Assembly (NCBI RefSeq): GCF_047663525.1
Contig: NC_092587.1
Span: 199,586,501 to 199,650,500 of the forward strand
Origin: Anas platyrhynchos
Lineage: Eukaryota; Chordata; Aves; Anseriformes; Anatidae
Direction: 5' to 3'
Length of the DNA: 64,000 nucleotides
Part shown: piece by piece, positions 30,115 through 42,239 of the stretch
How positions within the stretch are numbered: position 1 is the stretch's first letter
Layout of the letters: every line of letters begins with the position of its first letter
Made by a program: the position numbers and the translations under genes
Notes under the pieces: generated by a model
The model's database searches: none
Told to the model about the DNA's origin: nothing
What the model saw: only the letters and a program-made list of their open reading frames with translations

Positions 30115-33000
30115 TACCTGTTCTGGTAGACTCTCCCTCCATCGTTGTGTCTCCCTTCTTTTCCAAAGCAAAACCCTTGGGTGCTTGGAGAGGCTCTTCT
30201 CCCTGCAGCTCTTCCATGAGGTATGTAGAGCCCAATCCTGGAAGAAAGACCAAGGCAGTGTGACTCCAGAGCACCACATTCTAGGGCTGTAGGGTGCTGG
30301 TCTTGGTGCCAGCATCCGAGAGGGGCTTGCTGTGGGCTGGGCAGGCAACAGACATTCCCCCAGCCCTAGCTACACAAAGAGAATGACCCCTCGTCCAAAA
30401 CAAGCAAGAATCGGTGTGGAGTGGAGGAGGAAACAGTGCTTGGAGAAGTCCCCCTCCAGCTCCTCCCTGAGCACTGGGCAAGCCCTGGCACTGCTGACCT
30501 TCCGGAGAGGAGCTGAAAAGCTGCCAAAATGCTCAGCCGAGGGCTGCAGAAGCAACGCGCCCACGTGGAAAAGATGAGGACACCTCCAGAAGCTGGATGT
30601 GGGACTATGCTTTTTCTCTCCCATGTGGCCAAATCTGTTGTGCCTAGCCTCTGCAGGAGAGACAGTTGTGGCTGAGACCATGGCCAGGAAGGGATGCCCT
30701 TGCCAACGGAGGCATCGCGGCTGCTCAGGCAGAAAGCAGCCCTCGGGCAGAGTTTGCAGGCCTTAGTGTTCACCCCTCCTTTACGAGCAGCACAAGCTGC
30801 CCAGCAAGTGCCTGCACCCGGCAAATCACTGCCTGGCTTTGTGCAGGGGCCAGACTCCTGTGCCTCATCAGGAGACGCGTCTGACCCAGAAGGACAAGGC
30901 CCTCCCAATGCAGCACTGCAATGTGCCCTTGTGTCCAAGGACAGCCAGGCATAATTCAGGAAAACAAATCGAATTACACCTTACAGAAAAGAAGCAAGGA
31001 GCAAAGTAACTACACAGGCCTGCAGAGGAGGGCAGTCACACTTGCGTAGCTGCTGGGCCCTCCAGCACTGATGCCCTGCTGCTGCTCTGCACCTGCAGCT
31101 GTGCCAGATGCCAAGAGAAGTCAACCACCAACGCAGCCATCAGGGTGCCAACAGCATGGAGAGGGACATTTCCGGCAGCTGCTGCCTGCCAGAAGGTGCA
31201 AAGCATTGGCAGGTTTTGGCTTCTGAGGTACTCAGGCTTTTCTCTGGATCTCCTGGAGGAGCTGTGTAACCCCTGCACTGCCTTCCCAGCAGCAGCTGAG
31301 CATGCAGCCCACATCCTTGCACATTGGAGCTCTGACATTCATCTCTCTTCTTACCCGGAAAAGTTTCTTTCTTGTAAGGGAGCCCATGAATACTGGCAAA
31401 GGTCTCTGAAACCTGGAAGATGGGCTTCTGTACATCAAGGAGCTCAAAGCCCACCATGGGGAGCTCCTCTTTAATCATGAAGAAGGCACTGAAGAAGGCA
31501 CAATAATTGTCAAAATGTCACATCTCCAGAAGCATTTCCCTTCTAACAACCCAGGTAGGCGGACCACACCGGCTACCTTACAGAGGAGGATTTGCTGCAA
31601 GAGATTTTGCTCACCTGCTGGGTGCCCAGGCAGGAAACTGCCGTCAGTGGGACATGCGTCAGGCCCATTGTGGAGTTCACCAAGTCCCTGCGTGCAAGGA
31701 AAGCTTCTCGATGACTCAAGGGGAAGAGCTCTGGGGATGCCTTCTATGGCTTTCCCCCAGCCTCATTTGGGAGAAGGCTCTTTTTCCCCAGCAGCCTGGC
31801 CCAGCTGTGCCTCCCCTGTCGCCCTGGAGTCTGGCTGGAGAGCGACTCTGGGGTGTGAGCAGCTGGCTCTTAATAGCAGGAGGCATCCCTGACAGGAGGA
31901 AAAGAGAAGGCTAGTCAGAGCTGCTCCTTGGTGGCCACAAAACTTCTTCACACAGAGGGTGGTGAGGCACTGGAACAGCTTGCCCAGAGAAGCCGTGGAT
32001 GCCCCATCCCTGGAGGTCTTCAAGACCTGTTTGGATGAGGCACTGGGCTACTTGCTCTAGTGAATGGCATCCCTGCCCATGGCAAGGGGCGGGAGGGAAT
32101 AGAAGATCTTTAACATCAATTGCAACCCAAGCCATTCTGTGATTCTCTGGAAAGGTTCAAGATTCTGCTCCAGTGAGGAGAGCTGAGTGACACTCCCTGC
32201 TCCCTTCAGGGAGAAGGGTGCCAGTGAGAGCCCAGAGGCCTCACTGAACAAGGGGCTGTGGAAAGAAGGCTGTTGCAGCAGAGGACTACCAGAGCGGGAG
32301 CTCCTCCACAGTCTTCCCGGGGCTGTCCACAGCTCTGCTCTTGGTCCTGCCTTCCTGCAGGGCCTCCTTCCTCTTCCCCAGCTGTTTCCTAACACGCCAA
32401 CTCGGCCTCCCCTGGTCCCAGGACAAGTGGGCACAGCTCCCTTCCACACGAGGTGTGTGACTGTCAGCTGCAGGGGAGCTTCAGGACTTTGGGTCTGCAG
32501 GGGGACAGCTGGAGGCAGGGCATCTCCATGGTCATTGCCTGACCCCGAAGCAGCCAGGGGATGGAGAGCCAAAGCCCAGAGCTGAGCGACCCGCATGCTG
32601 GATCCCTCGGGCAGCCTGCTGCAGCTCAGCTTTCCCTGGCCTTTGTGGGAGCTGGCCCACACTTGCTTGGCATTGATTTCCTCACAGGATCTGCCTCAGT
32701 GTCCTCCTCTGGGGGGTGAGGGATGAGGACATGCTGCTGCTTCATAGGCACTGCTGCCATCTGCAGAGACTTCGATTTCAGGTCCACAAGTGTGTTCTGT
32801 GGGGTGGCAGCTCTGGGAAAGAGCAGAGGAAGAGGGCAGCATGAGGCTGCAAAGCCCACCTTGTTCAGTGCGAACTGCCTGCGCATGAAGTGGGATACTG
32901 CATCCCAAATTCTCCCCGTCCTTGCAAATCAAACCCACAATATCCCCTTCAGCCGTGCCCTGGGGATGGCAACAAGGCCGCCAATGCCACGCTGCGGGCT
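30115..33000 (-). pseudogene. CCDC81-like gene pieces, decayed copy, unit 1
   Basis: Reverse-strand exon equivalents are scattered here. The fifth exon lies near 30,118-30,236 with a shifted frame, and the linker exon near 30,562-30,650 reads TTDLATWERKS. Only a stub of the second HU exon is left near 30,945-30,980. The second exon lies near 31,365-31,460 (KPIFQVSETFASIHGLPYKK). An exon-six-like stretch is at 31,770-31,890, a coiled-coil exon is near 32,700-32,810 (VPMKQQHVLIPHPPEE), and a first HU exon near 32,880-32,930 reads IWDAVSHFMRRQFALNK. The order is partly scrambled and the second HU exon is nearly gone, so this is not a working gene. Confidence 0.65.
31936..32155 (+). mobile_element. 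CR1 LINE 3' fragment, unit 1
   Basis: Forward-strand CR1 tail ([18 protein letters not shown]-like codons, then aatggcatcc and ccattctgtgattct terminus). It lies inside the decayed CCDC81-like copy. Confidence 0.85.
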
Positions 33001-33780
33001 GGCACGGCCCGCTCATCCCACGCTGACAAGCCCAACGTGCGGCCGCCAAGCAGGCGCCAGCTGCCAGAGGCTGCAGGAAGGTTCCAGAAGCAGCGGCAGC
33101 AGCCCGCGCAGGGGCAGCCGCGAGTGCAGGAGCCGCTCCTGGGCTCTGGGCTCAGCGGCAGACGCCTGCCCCTGCAGGGGACGAGGCCCACCCAGAGCCT
33201 GCCCAGCGGCATGGGCCTGCCCAGACATCCTGGGGGGAAGCCCTGGCCGCAACAAGTGAGCGGGGGGGATGCAGAAGCCCCTCACAAATGCTGACGAAAA
33301 ACAGGGCCCTCAAAGTGAGAGGCCATGTCACTTACCATGACAGCCCCGGAATGCGGAGAAAAGCGGCACTGCTCGCTCCAGACAGCACAAAGTTTCCTTC
33401 AGCACAAAGAAGAAGAAAGGCCTCTTGGCTCTAGATGCCGCCCGACACCACTGACAGCCGTGCTGGGGACAGCCCAAGGCCTCAGCCAGCTTGTGGCGCG
33501 GGGGGCAGGCAGAACTGCCAAATGGCTGCCAGGGCTGTCAGAGGGTGGGGCTGGAGCCGCCCTGTCAGGGAGCAGCTTTTCTCTCTCTCTCCCTGCACTC
33601 AGGGAGCACTTTCCTGTAGATCCCCTTTCCTGTAGGGCCACAGCTGAGCCGAGCATGCCAGCACTGAGAAGGAAACTCTCTCCTTTCAGTCCCATACAAT
33701 CCTCGAGAGTGCCCCAGGGGGTGTGCAAGGTGATCCATTTGGGTGTGGGAAGGAAATGCTAGAACTGCCATTTGTTTATT
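33001..33780. other. GC-rich conserved block, unit 1
   Basis: Close copy of 9,290-10,010, at the same place relative to the first HU-domain exon. Contains no frame I can defend as coding. Confidence 0.4.
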
Positions 33781-34744
33781 CATGAAATCTCGAAAGGGAA
33801 TAAGGAAGAAGGAATGCTTCACGAGTGTTTAATATAGAGCTTGTGCCTGGCACCCTCCCTCAGTGTCTCCATGTGTCAGATGGCCACGTCGCACGTGGTC
33901 TGTGAGGGACGAGCGTGTGCCCCACAACACGGAGGTTTTCTCCGTGGCACCCTCACTCGGTCACAAGCTTTCAGCATTATGTGACGTAGCAGATTACATG
34001 GGCCGGGTTCAGTAGACTTCAGGATGATGTGCTTAAAAGGGATTTGAGGAAATCAGTTCAAAGGATGCCTATAGATTGGGATCTCTAAGGCCAAAGGCAG
34101 CAATTCAGCAAGAGGTATTCCACCCAAGTGGAATTGACAGCAACTTGCATCGAGGCTGCCTGATGAGGGATCAAAGTCCCCGAAAGTTTTAGGAGGAGAG
34201 AATGAAAATTGTGAGAGCATGTGAGAGAAAGAGAGCTCTTCACTTTCTTGTATGAGTGATGTGACAAAAAAAATCAACTTGTCCTTCAGTTTTGTGCTGT
34301 GCAGATTTAAAGTCCCTGGGATAGTGTTTGGCCCTGCTGGCTTTCCTTCCTTTCTCCCAAGTTTCAAACTCTCTCTCTCTCTCTGTTTTTTGGCAATGTG
34401 CAGACCCAAGAGGTCATGGAAAAGCCGTTTCCCAAAAAGAGGCTCTTAACTCCAAAGCTCCCTTGGCAGCAGTACCAGCAGGGAAGGAAGACTTGTTGCT
34501 AATTCTGGGCTGAGTGAGGAGTGAGGGCAGGTGCTTGATGCTTTTTTTTTTTATTTCCTGGGACCAAAGGGAAGGTTGCAGTGAGCCGTTACCTTGGAAG
34601 TTCCACCCTGGAAGGATCAAGAGCTCCCAGCTCTTCCCAGCTCTCCAGGCACAGGCAGGATCTGATGCTGGATCCTAAGGGCACCTGGCTTTCAGCAAGG
34701 GAGAATCAGCAGCCTCAGCTAGGAGGCCTTCGTGGCTGTCTTGG
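33781..34744. other. Unassigned stretch
   Basis: No gene recognised. It includes a (CT)n run near 34,368-34,385 and a T run near 34,543-34,552. A short part near 33,880-33,935 resembles 44,355-44,425 (next to a CCDC81-like exon). Confidence 0.35.
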
Positions 34745-35255
34745 CAGGCCACGAGTGGTGCTACTTGAACTGTTTAACAGTCCCACAAAAATTGTGAGGT
34801 GGATTATTGAGGGAACAGAGCATCTCTCCTATGAAGAGAGGCTGGGAGAGATGGGACTGTTTAGCCTGGAGAAGAGAAAGCTCAGGGGGGGATCAGTGGA
34901 TAACTGCATGCCTGCGGGCAGGGTGCAAAGGCAATGGAGCCAGGCTCATTTCAGTGGAGCCCAATGACAGGACAGGAGGCGATGGGCACAGAAGCAAACA
35001 CAGTGGCTTCCATCTGAACCTCAGGATCCATTTCTGTAGTGTGTGGGTGAGCGAGTCCTCTCACGGGTTCTCCAGTGAGGCTGTAGAGTCTCCCTCCTCA
35101 AGGGGAGACACTTGAAAGCCATCTCCACAGGACATGCTCCTTGGACACTGGTGCTGGGTAGCAATGTTTGAGCAGGGGGTTGGCCAAGCTGACCTCTTCA
35201 GGTACCTTCCAACCTCAACCATTCTGTGTTTCTGTGAAATCAGAACACTACAAAG
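34745..35255 (+). mobile_element. CR1 LINE 3' fragment, older, unit 1
   Basis: Forward-strand CR1 words survive ([20 protein letters not shown], later the tail ccaacctcaaccattctgtg). Decayed more than the 24.7 kb copy. Confidence 0.8.
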
Positions 35256-35289
35256 CCCGTGCTGGTCCTTCCAGCAGGAAGCAAAAGAC

Positions 35290-37402
35290 TTTATTGGGCT
35301 CGCAGCTGCTCACAGCTGCGAGGGGTCCTCGCTGGTTTCCCTGATGCTCGTGTCATCTTTGGCATTGGAAGCACAGGGATTTTCTCACCAACGCTAGGGA
35401 GAGAAAAAGAAAGGGTTCAAGTTTCTGTTCCAGTGAGGGCAGCGGAGTGACACTCCCTGCTCCCTTCAGCCCCAGTCCTGTGCAGAGTGCATATGCAGGA
35501 GTCCCAAGGCTCTGTGTGGCCTTGCGGGGGCCCCTCGAGTCCCAGCCAGTGACAGGGAATCTACGCAGCGCCAGGCCGAGGCGCTGTGTGAGACCGGGCT
35601 GGAGACCTTTGGCCAAGCAGCTACAGAAGGCCAGGGCAAGGGTTCTCGTGAGCCCAGGGGACTCATTGCCCAAGGAAGGGACTGTTGCTAGTGGAATGAA
35701 GGCTGTTGCAGGAGAGGCTTACCAAATCAGAAGATCCTCTGCAGAATTTCCAGGGATGTGGACAACTCTGCTCTTGGTCTTGTCTTTCTGCAGGACCTCT
35801 TTTCTCTTCACCAGCTGTTTCCTGATGCGCTCAGTCCGCACTGAAAGGCAGCTGCAGCAACAGAGAAAATAAACTCTCAGGTGGGCTCTGAAGGTCCCCA
35901 CCTCTGGCTGCCCAAAAGCAGGGAGCACAGCCTCCTTCCATTGTGGGTGCGTCACTGTCAGCTGCAGGGGAGCTTTAGGACTTTGGGTCTGCAGGGGGAC
36001 AGCTGGAGGCAGGGCCTCTCCATGGTCATTCCCTCCGCGAGGCAGCCAGGGGATGGAGAGCCAAAGCCCAGAGCTGAGCAACCCGCATGCTGGATCCCTC
36101 GGGCAGCCTGCTGCAGCTCAGCTTTTCCTGGCCTTTTTTGGAAGCTGGCCCACACTTACCTGGCACTTGGTTTGCTCAGAGGAGCTGCCTCAGCCTTCTT
36201 CTCCGGCGGGTGAGGGACGAGGACATGCTGCTGTTTCATGTCCACTGGCACCATCTGCAGAGACTTTTTCCATTCCACAAGTGCCATGGAGGATGCACTC
36301 TCTGTCTGCAGCCTCTGCATTTCCATCTGCGTCTTCTGCTACAGGGGAAGAAGAAAGAAGGAACATTTTTAGATGGGGGTGCTAACGTGGGAGATGTCCC
36401 ATGGCAGTGGGGCAGTCGTCCCCTCAGGGTTTCCCCAGGCTCAGGGCAGTTTCCCTGCAGCCTGCTTTCTCTCAGAAAGGCAGCATGAAAGGCCCCAGCC
36501 CTCGGCCTCTGAAGCTAAGGGCAAGAACACTTTCACTGCAGTGGGCTTTGGAGGAGCCCTCGCCCTTCAAAATATAAAACAAGGCTCAGAAAGGGCAGAT
36601 TTTTCTCTTGGAGAGAAGCTTCCTTGCAGAGCTAAGAGGGGAAGAGTGTTCACATGGCCCCCTGAGAGAAGAGAAAGGTTCTTTCTGGAGTGCTTGAAAG
36701 CACTTGGCATACCCAGATACTCTCTCCCCCGTTCGTTTTGCCACGAGCCTTGCACTGTGCCCACATGTTCTGTCTCTCCCATTCTTTCTTCAGCTGCTCC
36801 TCAACCAACAATGCCTGCAGAGTTTTCTCATCTTCTTGGCGGTACAGGCAGCGTATTTCCTACAGGAGAGAAGGGCATGCAACGATCAGAGAAACATCAA
36901 ATCTCCACAAAGGCAACCCGTGAAACAACCCGGCAATGGGCACACAGATCCAGTGGCTACCTGTCCTGCTCTCCGTTGACCTTCACAGGCAGGGGCTTGA
37001 TTTTGGGGCCAGGCTGCAGCACAGTGCTTGCCCTTCCCCTCTTCTGCCATCTTTGAGTTGCTCTCCTGACTTGCTGTTGGCATTCTGCAAGCACACAAGA
37101 GGAGGATTTGCTGCTAGAGATTTTGCTCAACAACCAGGTGCCCAGCGAGGAAACAGCAGTTGGTGGGACATGTGTTGGGACCTCTGTAAAGTTCACTAAG
37201 TCCCTGAGCCAAGGAAAGCCGCTCAATGACTCAAGGAGAAGAGCCCAGGGGCTGCCTCCTCCAGTTCCCCCCAAGCCTTACCTGGGTGAAGGCACTTTTT
37301 CCCCTGCAGCCTGGCCCAGATATGCCTCCCCTTTCATCTTGGAGAGTCTGGATAGAGAGAGACTCTTGGGTGTAAGCAGCTGGCTCTTAATAGGAGGCAT
37401 CC
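35290..37402 (-). CDS. CCDC81-like gene, C-terminal coiled-coil exons, unit 1
   Basis: Reverse-strand exons with consensus splice sites: 37402-37282 (KSQLLTPKSLSLSRLSKMKG), one ending at 36961 (PACEGQRRAGQ), one from 36859 (EIRCLYRQEDEKTLQ, then EEQLKKEWERQNMWAQ), 36338-36160 (QKTQMEMQRLQTESASSM) and 35851-35723 (ERIRKQLVKRKEVLQKDKTK). The AGQ/EIRCLYRQ join parallels AGQEMCYVCLQR in CCDC81, which places these exons in the Cys-containing and coiled-coil half. AATAAA on the reverse strand is at 35,290-35,295. The first of these exons joins in phase to the exon ending at 38,138, but another poly(A) signal lies between them (37,754), so it is unclear whether these belong to one gene or two. The start of the second exon was not resolved. 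Confidence 0.6.
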
Positions 37403-37579
37403 CTGTAAGGAGGAAACGAGAAGGCTCGTCAGTGCTGCTCCTTGGTGGCCACACAAAGAGGCAGGGAATGAGCCTCCCTGCTGGATCCTGTGCTACTTGT
37501 AAAAGGCAGAGCAAGCTGGGAGATGGGTTGGCCTAGAAGGGAGTCTCCTTGGCCACTGGCATTTCACGGGTGGGGATGG

Positions 37580-37705
37580 GAGTCATCTGCACAGGACATG
37601 CTCCTTGGACACTGGTGCTGGGTTGCCCAGTTTGAGCAGGGGTTTGGCCAAGCTGACGTCTTCAGGTAGCTCCCATCCTAAAACCATTCTGTGTTCTGTG
37701 AAATC
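37580..37705 (+). mobile_element. CR1 LINE 3' scrap, unit 1
   Basis: Forward CR1 tail sequence (ggacatgctccttggacactgg-type end, then ccattctgtg), much like 35,125-35,235. In both places it follows a reversed AATAAA and gcccgtgctggtcc, so the two are paralogous gene 3' ends with the same old insertion. Confidence 0.7.
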
Positions 37706-37753
37706 GGCACACTACGAAGCCCGTGCTGGTCCCTCCAGCAGGAAGTAACAGTC

Positions 37754-40444
37754 TTTATTGGGCTCGCAACTGCTCAGGTGGGGATGGGAGTCCTGGGACT
37801 CCCTGCTGCCACTGTACCCCACATTCTACCTTTGGACACATCTCATCCAGAGTGGGGCTTTCAGTAGACAGGAGCTCCAGGAGGCCAGCGTGGAAGAGGC
37901 CTGAGCACTGTCGAATGCTACGGGAAGCTCTGGGCTGCCCTGCCATTCTGGTTCCTACGAAGGCCCAGCAGAGCTACTGCCGCAGGGAACTGGGGTCAGA
38001 GCAGGGGCCACATCCTGTGCAAAGCGCAGCCTTCCAGCCTCGCCTCTGTACCCCTTGCCCTCAGGAGGACATTCAGAAGGGAAGGGCAGAGAGGTCTCCC
38101 AGGGGCTGTCACTCCCAAGAGCCCGCTCTCACATTACCTCTTCTGGTAGACTCTCCCTCCACACTTGCGTCTCCCTTCTTCTCCAAAGCAGAACCCTTGG
38201 GTGCTTGGAGAGACCCTTCCCCTGCAGCTCTTCCCCGAGGTATGTAGAGCCCAATCCTGGAAGAAAGACCAAGGCAGTGTGACTCCAGGGCACCATATTC
38301 TAGGGCTGTAGGGTGCTAGTCTTGGTGCCAGCGTCTGAGAGGGGCTTGCTGTGGGCTGGGCAGGCAATAGACATTCCCCCAGCCCTAGCTACACAAAGAG
38401 AATGACCCCTCGTCCAAAACAAGCAAGAATCGGTGTGAAGTGGAGGAGGAAACAGTGCTTGGAGAAGTCCCCCTCCAGCTCCTCCATGAGCACTGGGCAA
38501 GCCCTGGCACTGCTGACCTTCCGGAGAGGAGCTGAAAAGCTGCCAAAACTCTCAGCCGAGGGCTGCAGAAGCAATGCACCCACCTGGGAAAGATGATGAC
38601 ACCTCGAGAAGCTGGGTGTGGGACCATGCTTTTTCTCTCCGATGTGGCCAAATCCGTTGTGCTTAACCTCTGCAGGAGAGACAGTCGTGGGTGAGACCAT
38701 GGCCAGGAAGGGATGCCCTTGCCAACGAAGGCATCGCGGCTGCTCAGGCAGAAAGCAGCCCGCAGGCAGAGCTTGCAGGGCTTAGTGTTCACCCCTCCTT
38801 TACGAGCAGCACAAGCTGCCCAGCAAGTGCCTGCACCCGGCAAATCACTGCCTGGCTTTGTGCAGGGGCCAGACTCCTGTGCCTCATCAGGAGACGCGTC
38901 TGACCCAGAAGGAGAAGTCCCTCCCAACGGCCTCTCGGGGCATTTCCCAGGAGCCCTGGGCTGTGCTGGTGCAGTGAGAAACTTACAGTGAGGCGGCATT
39001 TCAACAGCTGGCCGTTGCTATTCAGGTTGTGAACAAAGTCGGAGGAAAAGTGCATTTGGACTCTGCTCTTGCGGAAGACCAGACGGCCGATGTCCTTGAA
39101 GATGAAATCCACAGCCTGCTTCTTTGCAAGGCTGTAGGAGAGAAAGAGCAGGGTCTCCTGAATGCAGCGCTGCACGGTGTCCCGAGGAATGCCGATGTCC
39201 AAGGACAGCCAGGCATAATTCAGGAAAACAAATGGAGGTATTCCTGAGGGAGAGGAAGCAAGGAGAAAATAACTAAGACAGGCCTGCAGAGGAGGGCAGT
39301 CCCATTTGGGTAGCTTCTGGGCCCTCCAGCACTGCTACAGAGCTGTCTTGCTGACTGCTCATCTGGAGGAAGAGAATCCCTGAAAGACAGAGCTCCAAGA
39401 GCCTGGGGCAGCACAGTCGTGGGGCATCGCTGATGCCATAGAAGCTGATGCCCAGTGTCAGCCTGCACCTGCTGTTGTCCGAACTGCTTAGAGCAGAAGT
39501 CAACCACCAACGCAGCCATCAGGGTGCCAACAGGATGGGGAGGGACGTTTCTGGGAGCTGGTGTCTGGAGGGACGTGCAAGGCATTGATGGGCCTTGGCT
39601 TGAGAGGAGCTCAGGCCTTTCTCTGGACCTCCTGGAGGAGCTGTGGAACCCCTCCACTGCCCTCCCAGCAGCAGCTGAGCATGCAGCCCAAAGTCCCCGC
39701 GCGTGGGAGCCCAGACAATCATCTCTCTTCTTACCAGGAAAAGTTTCTTTCTTGTAAGGGAGCCCATGAACATTGGCAAAGTGCTCCGAAACCTGGAAGA
39801 CGGGCTTCTTTGCATCAAGGAGCTTAACGCCTGCCATGGGCCGGTCCTGTTTAACAGCAAAGAAGGTGCCCAGCCCAGGTACTGTGACACCCTGAAAAGC
39901 AAGAAATCAGGAACACGGGTCAGTATTTCTGGGGCTTCTCCAAGCAAGAAGATGGACCCTCATGCCTTGGCCACTGCTCACGAGAAGGTGCCAGGCAGTG
40001 TCACTCTGCAGAACCCTGGAGATGGCCTCAATGTCACGGATTTTCCCAACAAGCAGGGAAAGCCTTGAGTGCCAGCACCAGCGACATGCTGGCCTGCCCA
40101 CTCTGGCCACGGGCAACACACAAGCACCAGGCAGAATGGACCCCGTCCTTCTGCTGGAGCTGGGCTCTTCTTTTGTGCATATTGCCAGAGCAGCAAGGGG
40201 CCCCTGACACCTCTGCAGTTTGCAGGCCACCGCTGGGGTGTTTCTGATGCTTGAGGAGGCGGGCTGTGGGAAAGAGCAGAGTAAGAGGGCAGGATGAGGC
40301 TGCCAAGCTCACCTTGTTCAGCGCAAACTGCCTGCGGATGAAGTGGGATACTGCATCCCAAACTTTCACAATCTCTGAAAAGCAAGGGCAAGAGACGTCA
40401 TACTGCAAGCCAGCTTTCTCGTCCAGCACAGTCCTCGTGGCCAA
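37754..40444 (-). CDS. CCDC81-like gene, N-terminal HU-domain exons, unit 1
   Basis: Reverse-strand exons 40444-40313, 39891-39735, 39243-38987, 38669-38584 and 38256-38138 have GT/AG sites and matching phases, and read open throughout. Together they parallel the start of CCDC81: VWDAVSHFIRRQFALNK, GVTVPGLGTFFAVKQ, PVFQVSEHFANVHGL (first HU-type domain), IPPFVFLNYAWLSL, TVQRCIQETLLFL, VDFIFKDIGRLVFRKSRVQM (second HU-type domain), then FPRIGLYIP of the linker. CCDC81 is a centrosome/cilium-associated protein with two eukaryotic HU domains. The ATG at 40,444 gives an N-terminus of about the human length; a TTTTCAG at 40,375 allows an upstream first exon instead. AATAAA lies at 37,754-37,759 on the reverse strand. 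Probably the most functional-looking copy type in the window. Confidence 0.75.
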
Positions 40445-41120
40445 TGGGGCCAGTGTCTATGTCCCCAGACCCTCCCTCTCTCTCCCCACAAGAAACTGCA
40501 GCTCAAGTGGGCTGCGCTGCTGCCTGTTCCTCAGGCACCTCCTGTTGGGCTCACCATCGTCCTGGAGGTGCATGAGTGTTGGACACATGAGGCGGCCGTT
40601 GCACAGGATGGGAGCACTCCTGGCCTCCATCTCGCTCCGGGCCTCCTCCACTCGTCAGCAGGAATTGTCCCACGCGGGGACGCTGCTTCCCAGTGCCTTT
40701 GGCTCCTTTCTGCAAGGCAGCTCCTCAAGATCACAGCGGCAGCCCCAGCAGAGCAGCACCAGCCACTGCCTCCTGAAGGCCTCGCAGCCAAGTGAGGGCA
40801 GGTCGCGGCGCACAGGGCTTTTGAGCAGGACGTGGTGTGATGTCACAGACGGCCCCGCTGTTGCCTCATCGCGTGTCACAACAGGGGCTGCAGCCTGCCC
40901 TGTCAGGGAGCTGCCTCCCCAAGGAGACTGCTGCACCCTGGAGATTCGGGCAGAGCAGTCCGCAGGCTGTGAGGGTCACTGCAGGGTGCTGGCCCCAGGC
41001 CTTGCCCCAGGAGCAGGAAAGGAGGCTGCAACTTCTCTTAGCACTGTCCAGGACTTTTCCTTGGGCTGAACCTTCCCACGTCATCCAGCTATAGGTGCAG
41101 GGAGCACCGTCCCCTTCCAC
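40445..41120. other. GC-rich region upstream of the CCDC81-like gene
   Basis: Open frames occur on both strands, as expected from composition. Position upstream of the HU-domain exons suggests promoter or 5' leader. No TATA box or clear X-box picked out. Confidence 0.35.
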
Positions 41121-42235
41121 TTTCTGTGCGTGACCCTCAGCTCTGGTGATTTTTTAGCCAGCAGGGTGACCACTGGAGTTAGAGCCTCTTCGTTTTCATT
41201 CCTTCTCTGAAGCAGCCAGTGGGTGGATGGCCAAAGACTGCACTAGAGTGTTGGGGAATACTGTGACTCCAAATGTGTAATAACGCAAGTGCATTTTAAA
41301 AGAGGTCAGTCAGAATCTTTATTAACACTGATCACACTGCAAAGATTTGGGCAGCATTTCTCTCTCCTCTTCTGCTTTTTCTTCCAAGTGGTTGCAGCTA
41401 CCCACTATAAATAAAACAAATGAAATAAAGGAAAGTGGTGAGGAAAATGTAATGTTACATAGCCAGGTGTGCATTCTCGTGAAAAATGGGCTCCAGACAG
41501 TTCTTTCTATATTAATGAGGCCAAGTGCCCACACCAGGCTCAGACTCTTTAGGTAGCTTGTTAACTGCCACAGACCACAACGTGGAGTGATGGCACTTGG
41601 TGGAGCCTGCAGAACTGGCACACCCAGTATGGTCTTAGCAAAAGCTGTACATACCCGCCTGAGAACTTTTGCAGGACATGCTAGGAGCAACAAGCAGATT
41701 AGGTGACAAAACACCAAAAATCCTGTTTTGAGAAAGCTTAACTCTGGAGAAGAGCAAGCTCTCAGGGAGACATAAATGAAGGACTGGTGTCTACCCGAGG
41801 CCTCAGTCCAAAGCACCGCGTTGCATGGAAATGAGGAAGACGATTGGTGGAGTCAGGACTGCTGTAACAATGTGACTGTGTATGTTCACACAGCATTTTG
41901 TTGCAAATTTTATATGAACTGCTGAATATTTTAATGGTGACCTCTCACTTCCCTAATGGCAGAGGGGTCACACAATCGTGAAACAAACTTCAGTAGAACC
42001 TTTGTAAATCTGCTCTTGGGTCCATGGTCCCTCTTCTGTCACACGTCCCGAGTCACTGTTGTGACACTGCCTCTCCGTATTCCACAGGCTCCTAATCCAT
42101 ACAGAATGTACCCTAACAATATTTTGCTTAGAATTTGGAACCTCAACTCAAATGCTATTAATGTATGAACAACCGTCCGCTTTGAGGAAAGCAAAAGTAT
42201 ACAAATTATTTATAAAGTAAAATTATTTATAAAGT
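41121..42235. other. Unassigned AT-rich stretch
   Basis: No gene recognised. A reverse-strand AATAAAG at about 41,320 and A/T-rich sequence look like the 3' end of some transcript or retrocopy, but no protein match is seen; the 164-codon reverse frame at 41,322-41,816 has no features of a known family. An imperfect duplication of aattatttataaagtaaa lies at 42,203-42,238. Confidence 0.35.
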
Positions 42236-42239
42236 AAAA

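Noticed and set aside
41322-41816. 164-codon reverse frame with hydrophobic stretches as a membrane protein gene
   Set aside because: No family resemblance, no promoter, and it covers an AT-rich stretch that looks like untranslated or retroposed sequence.
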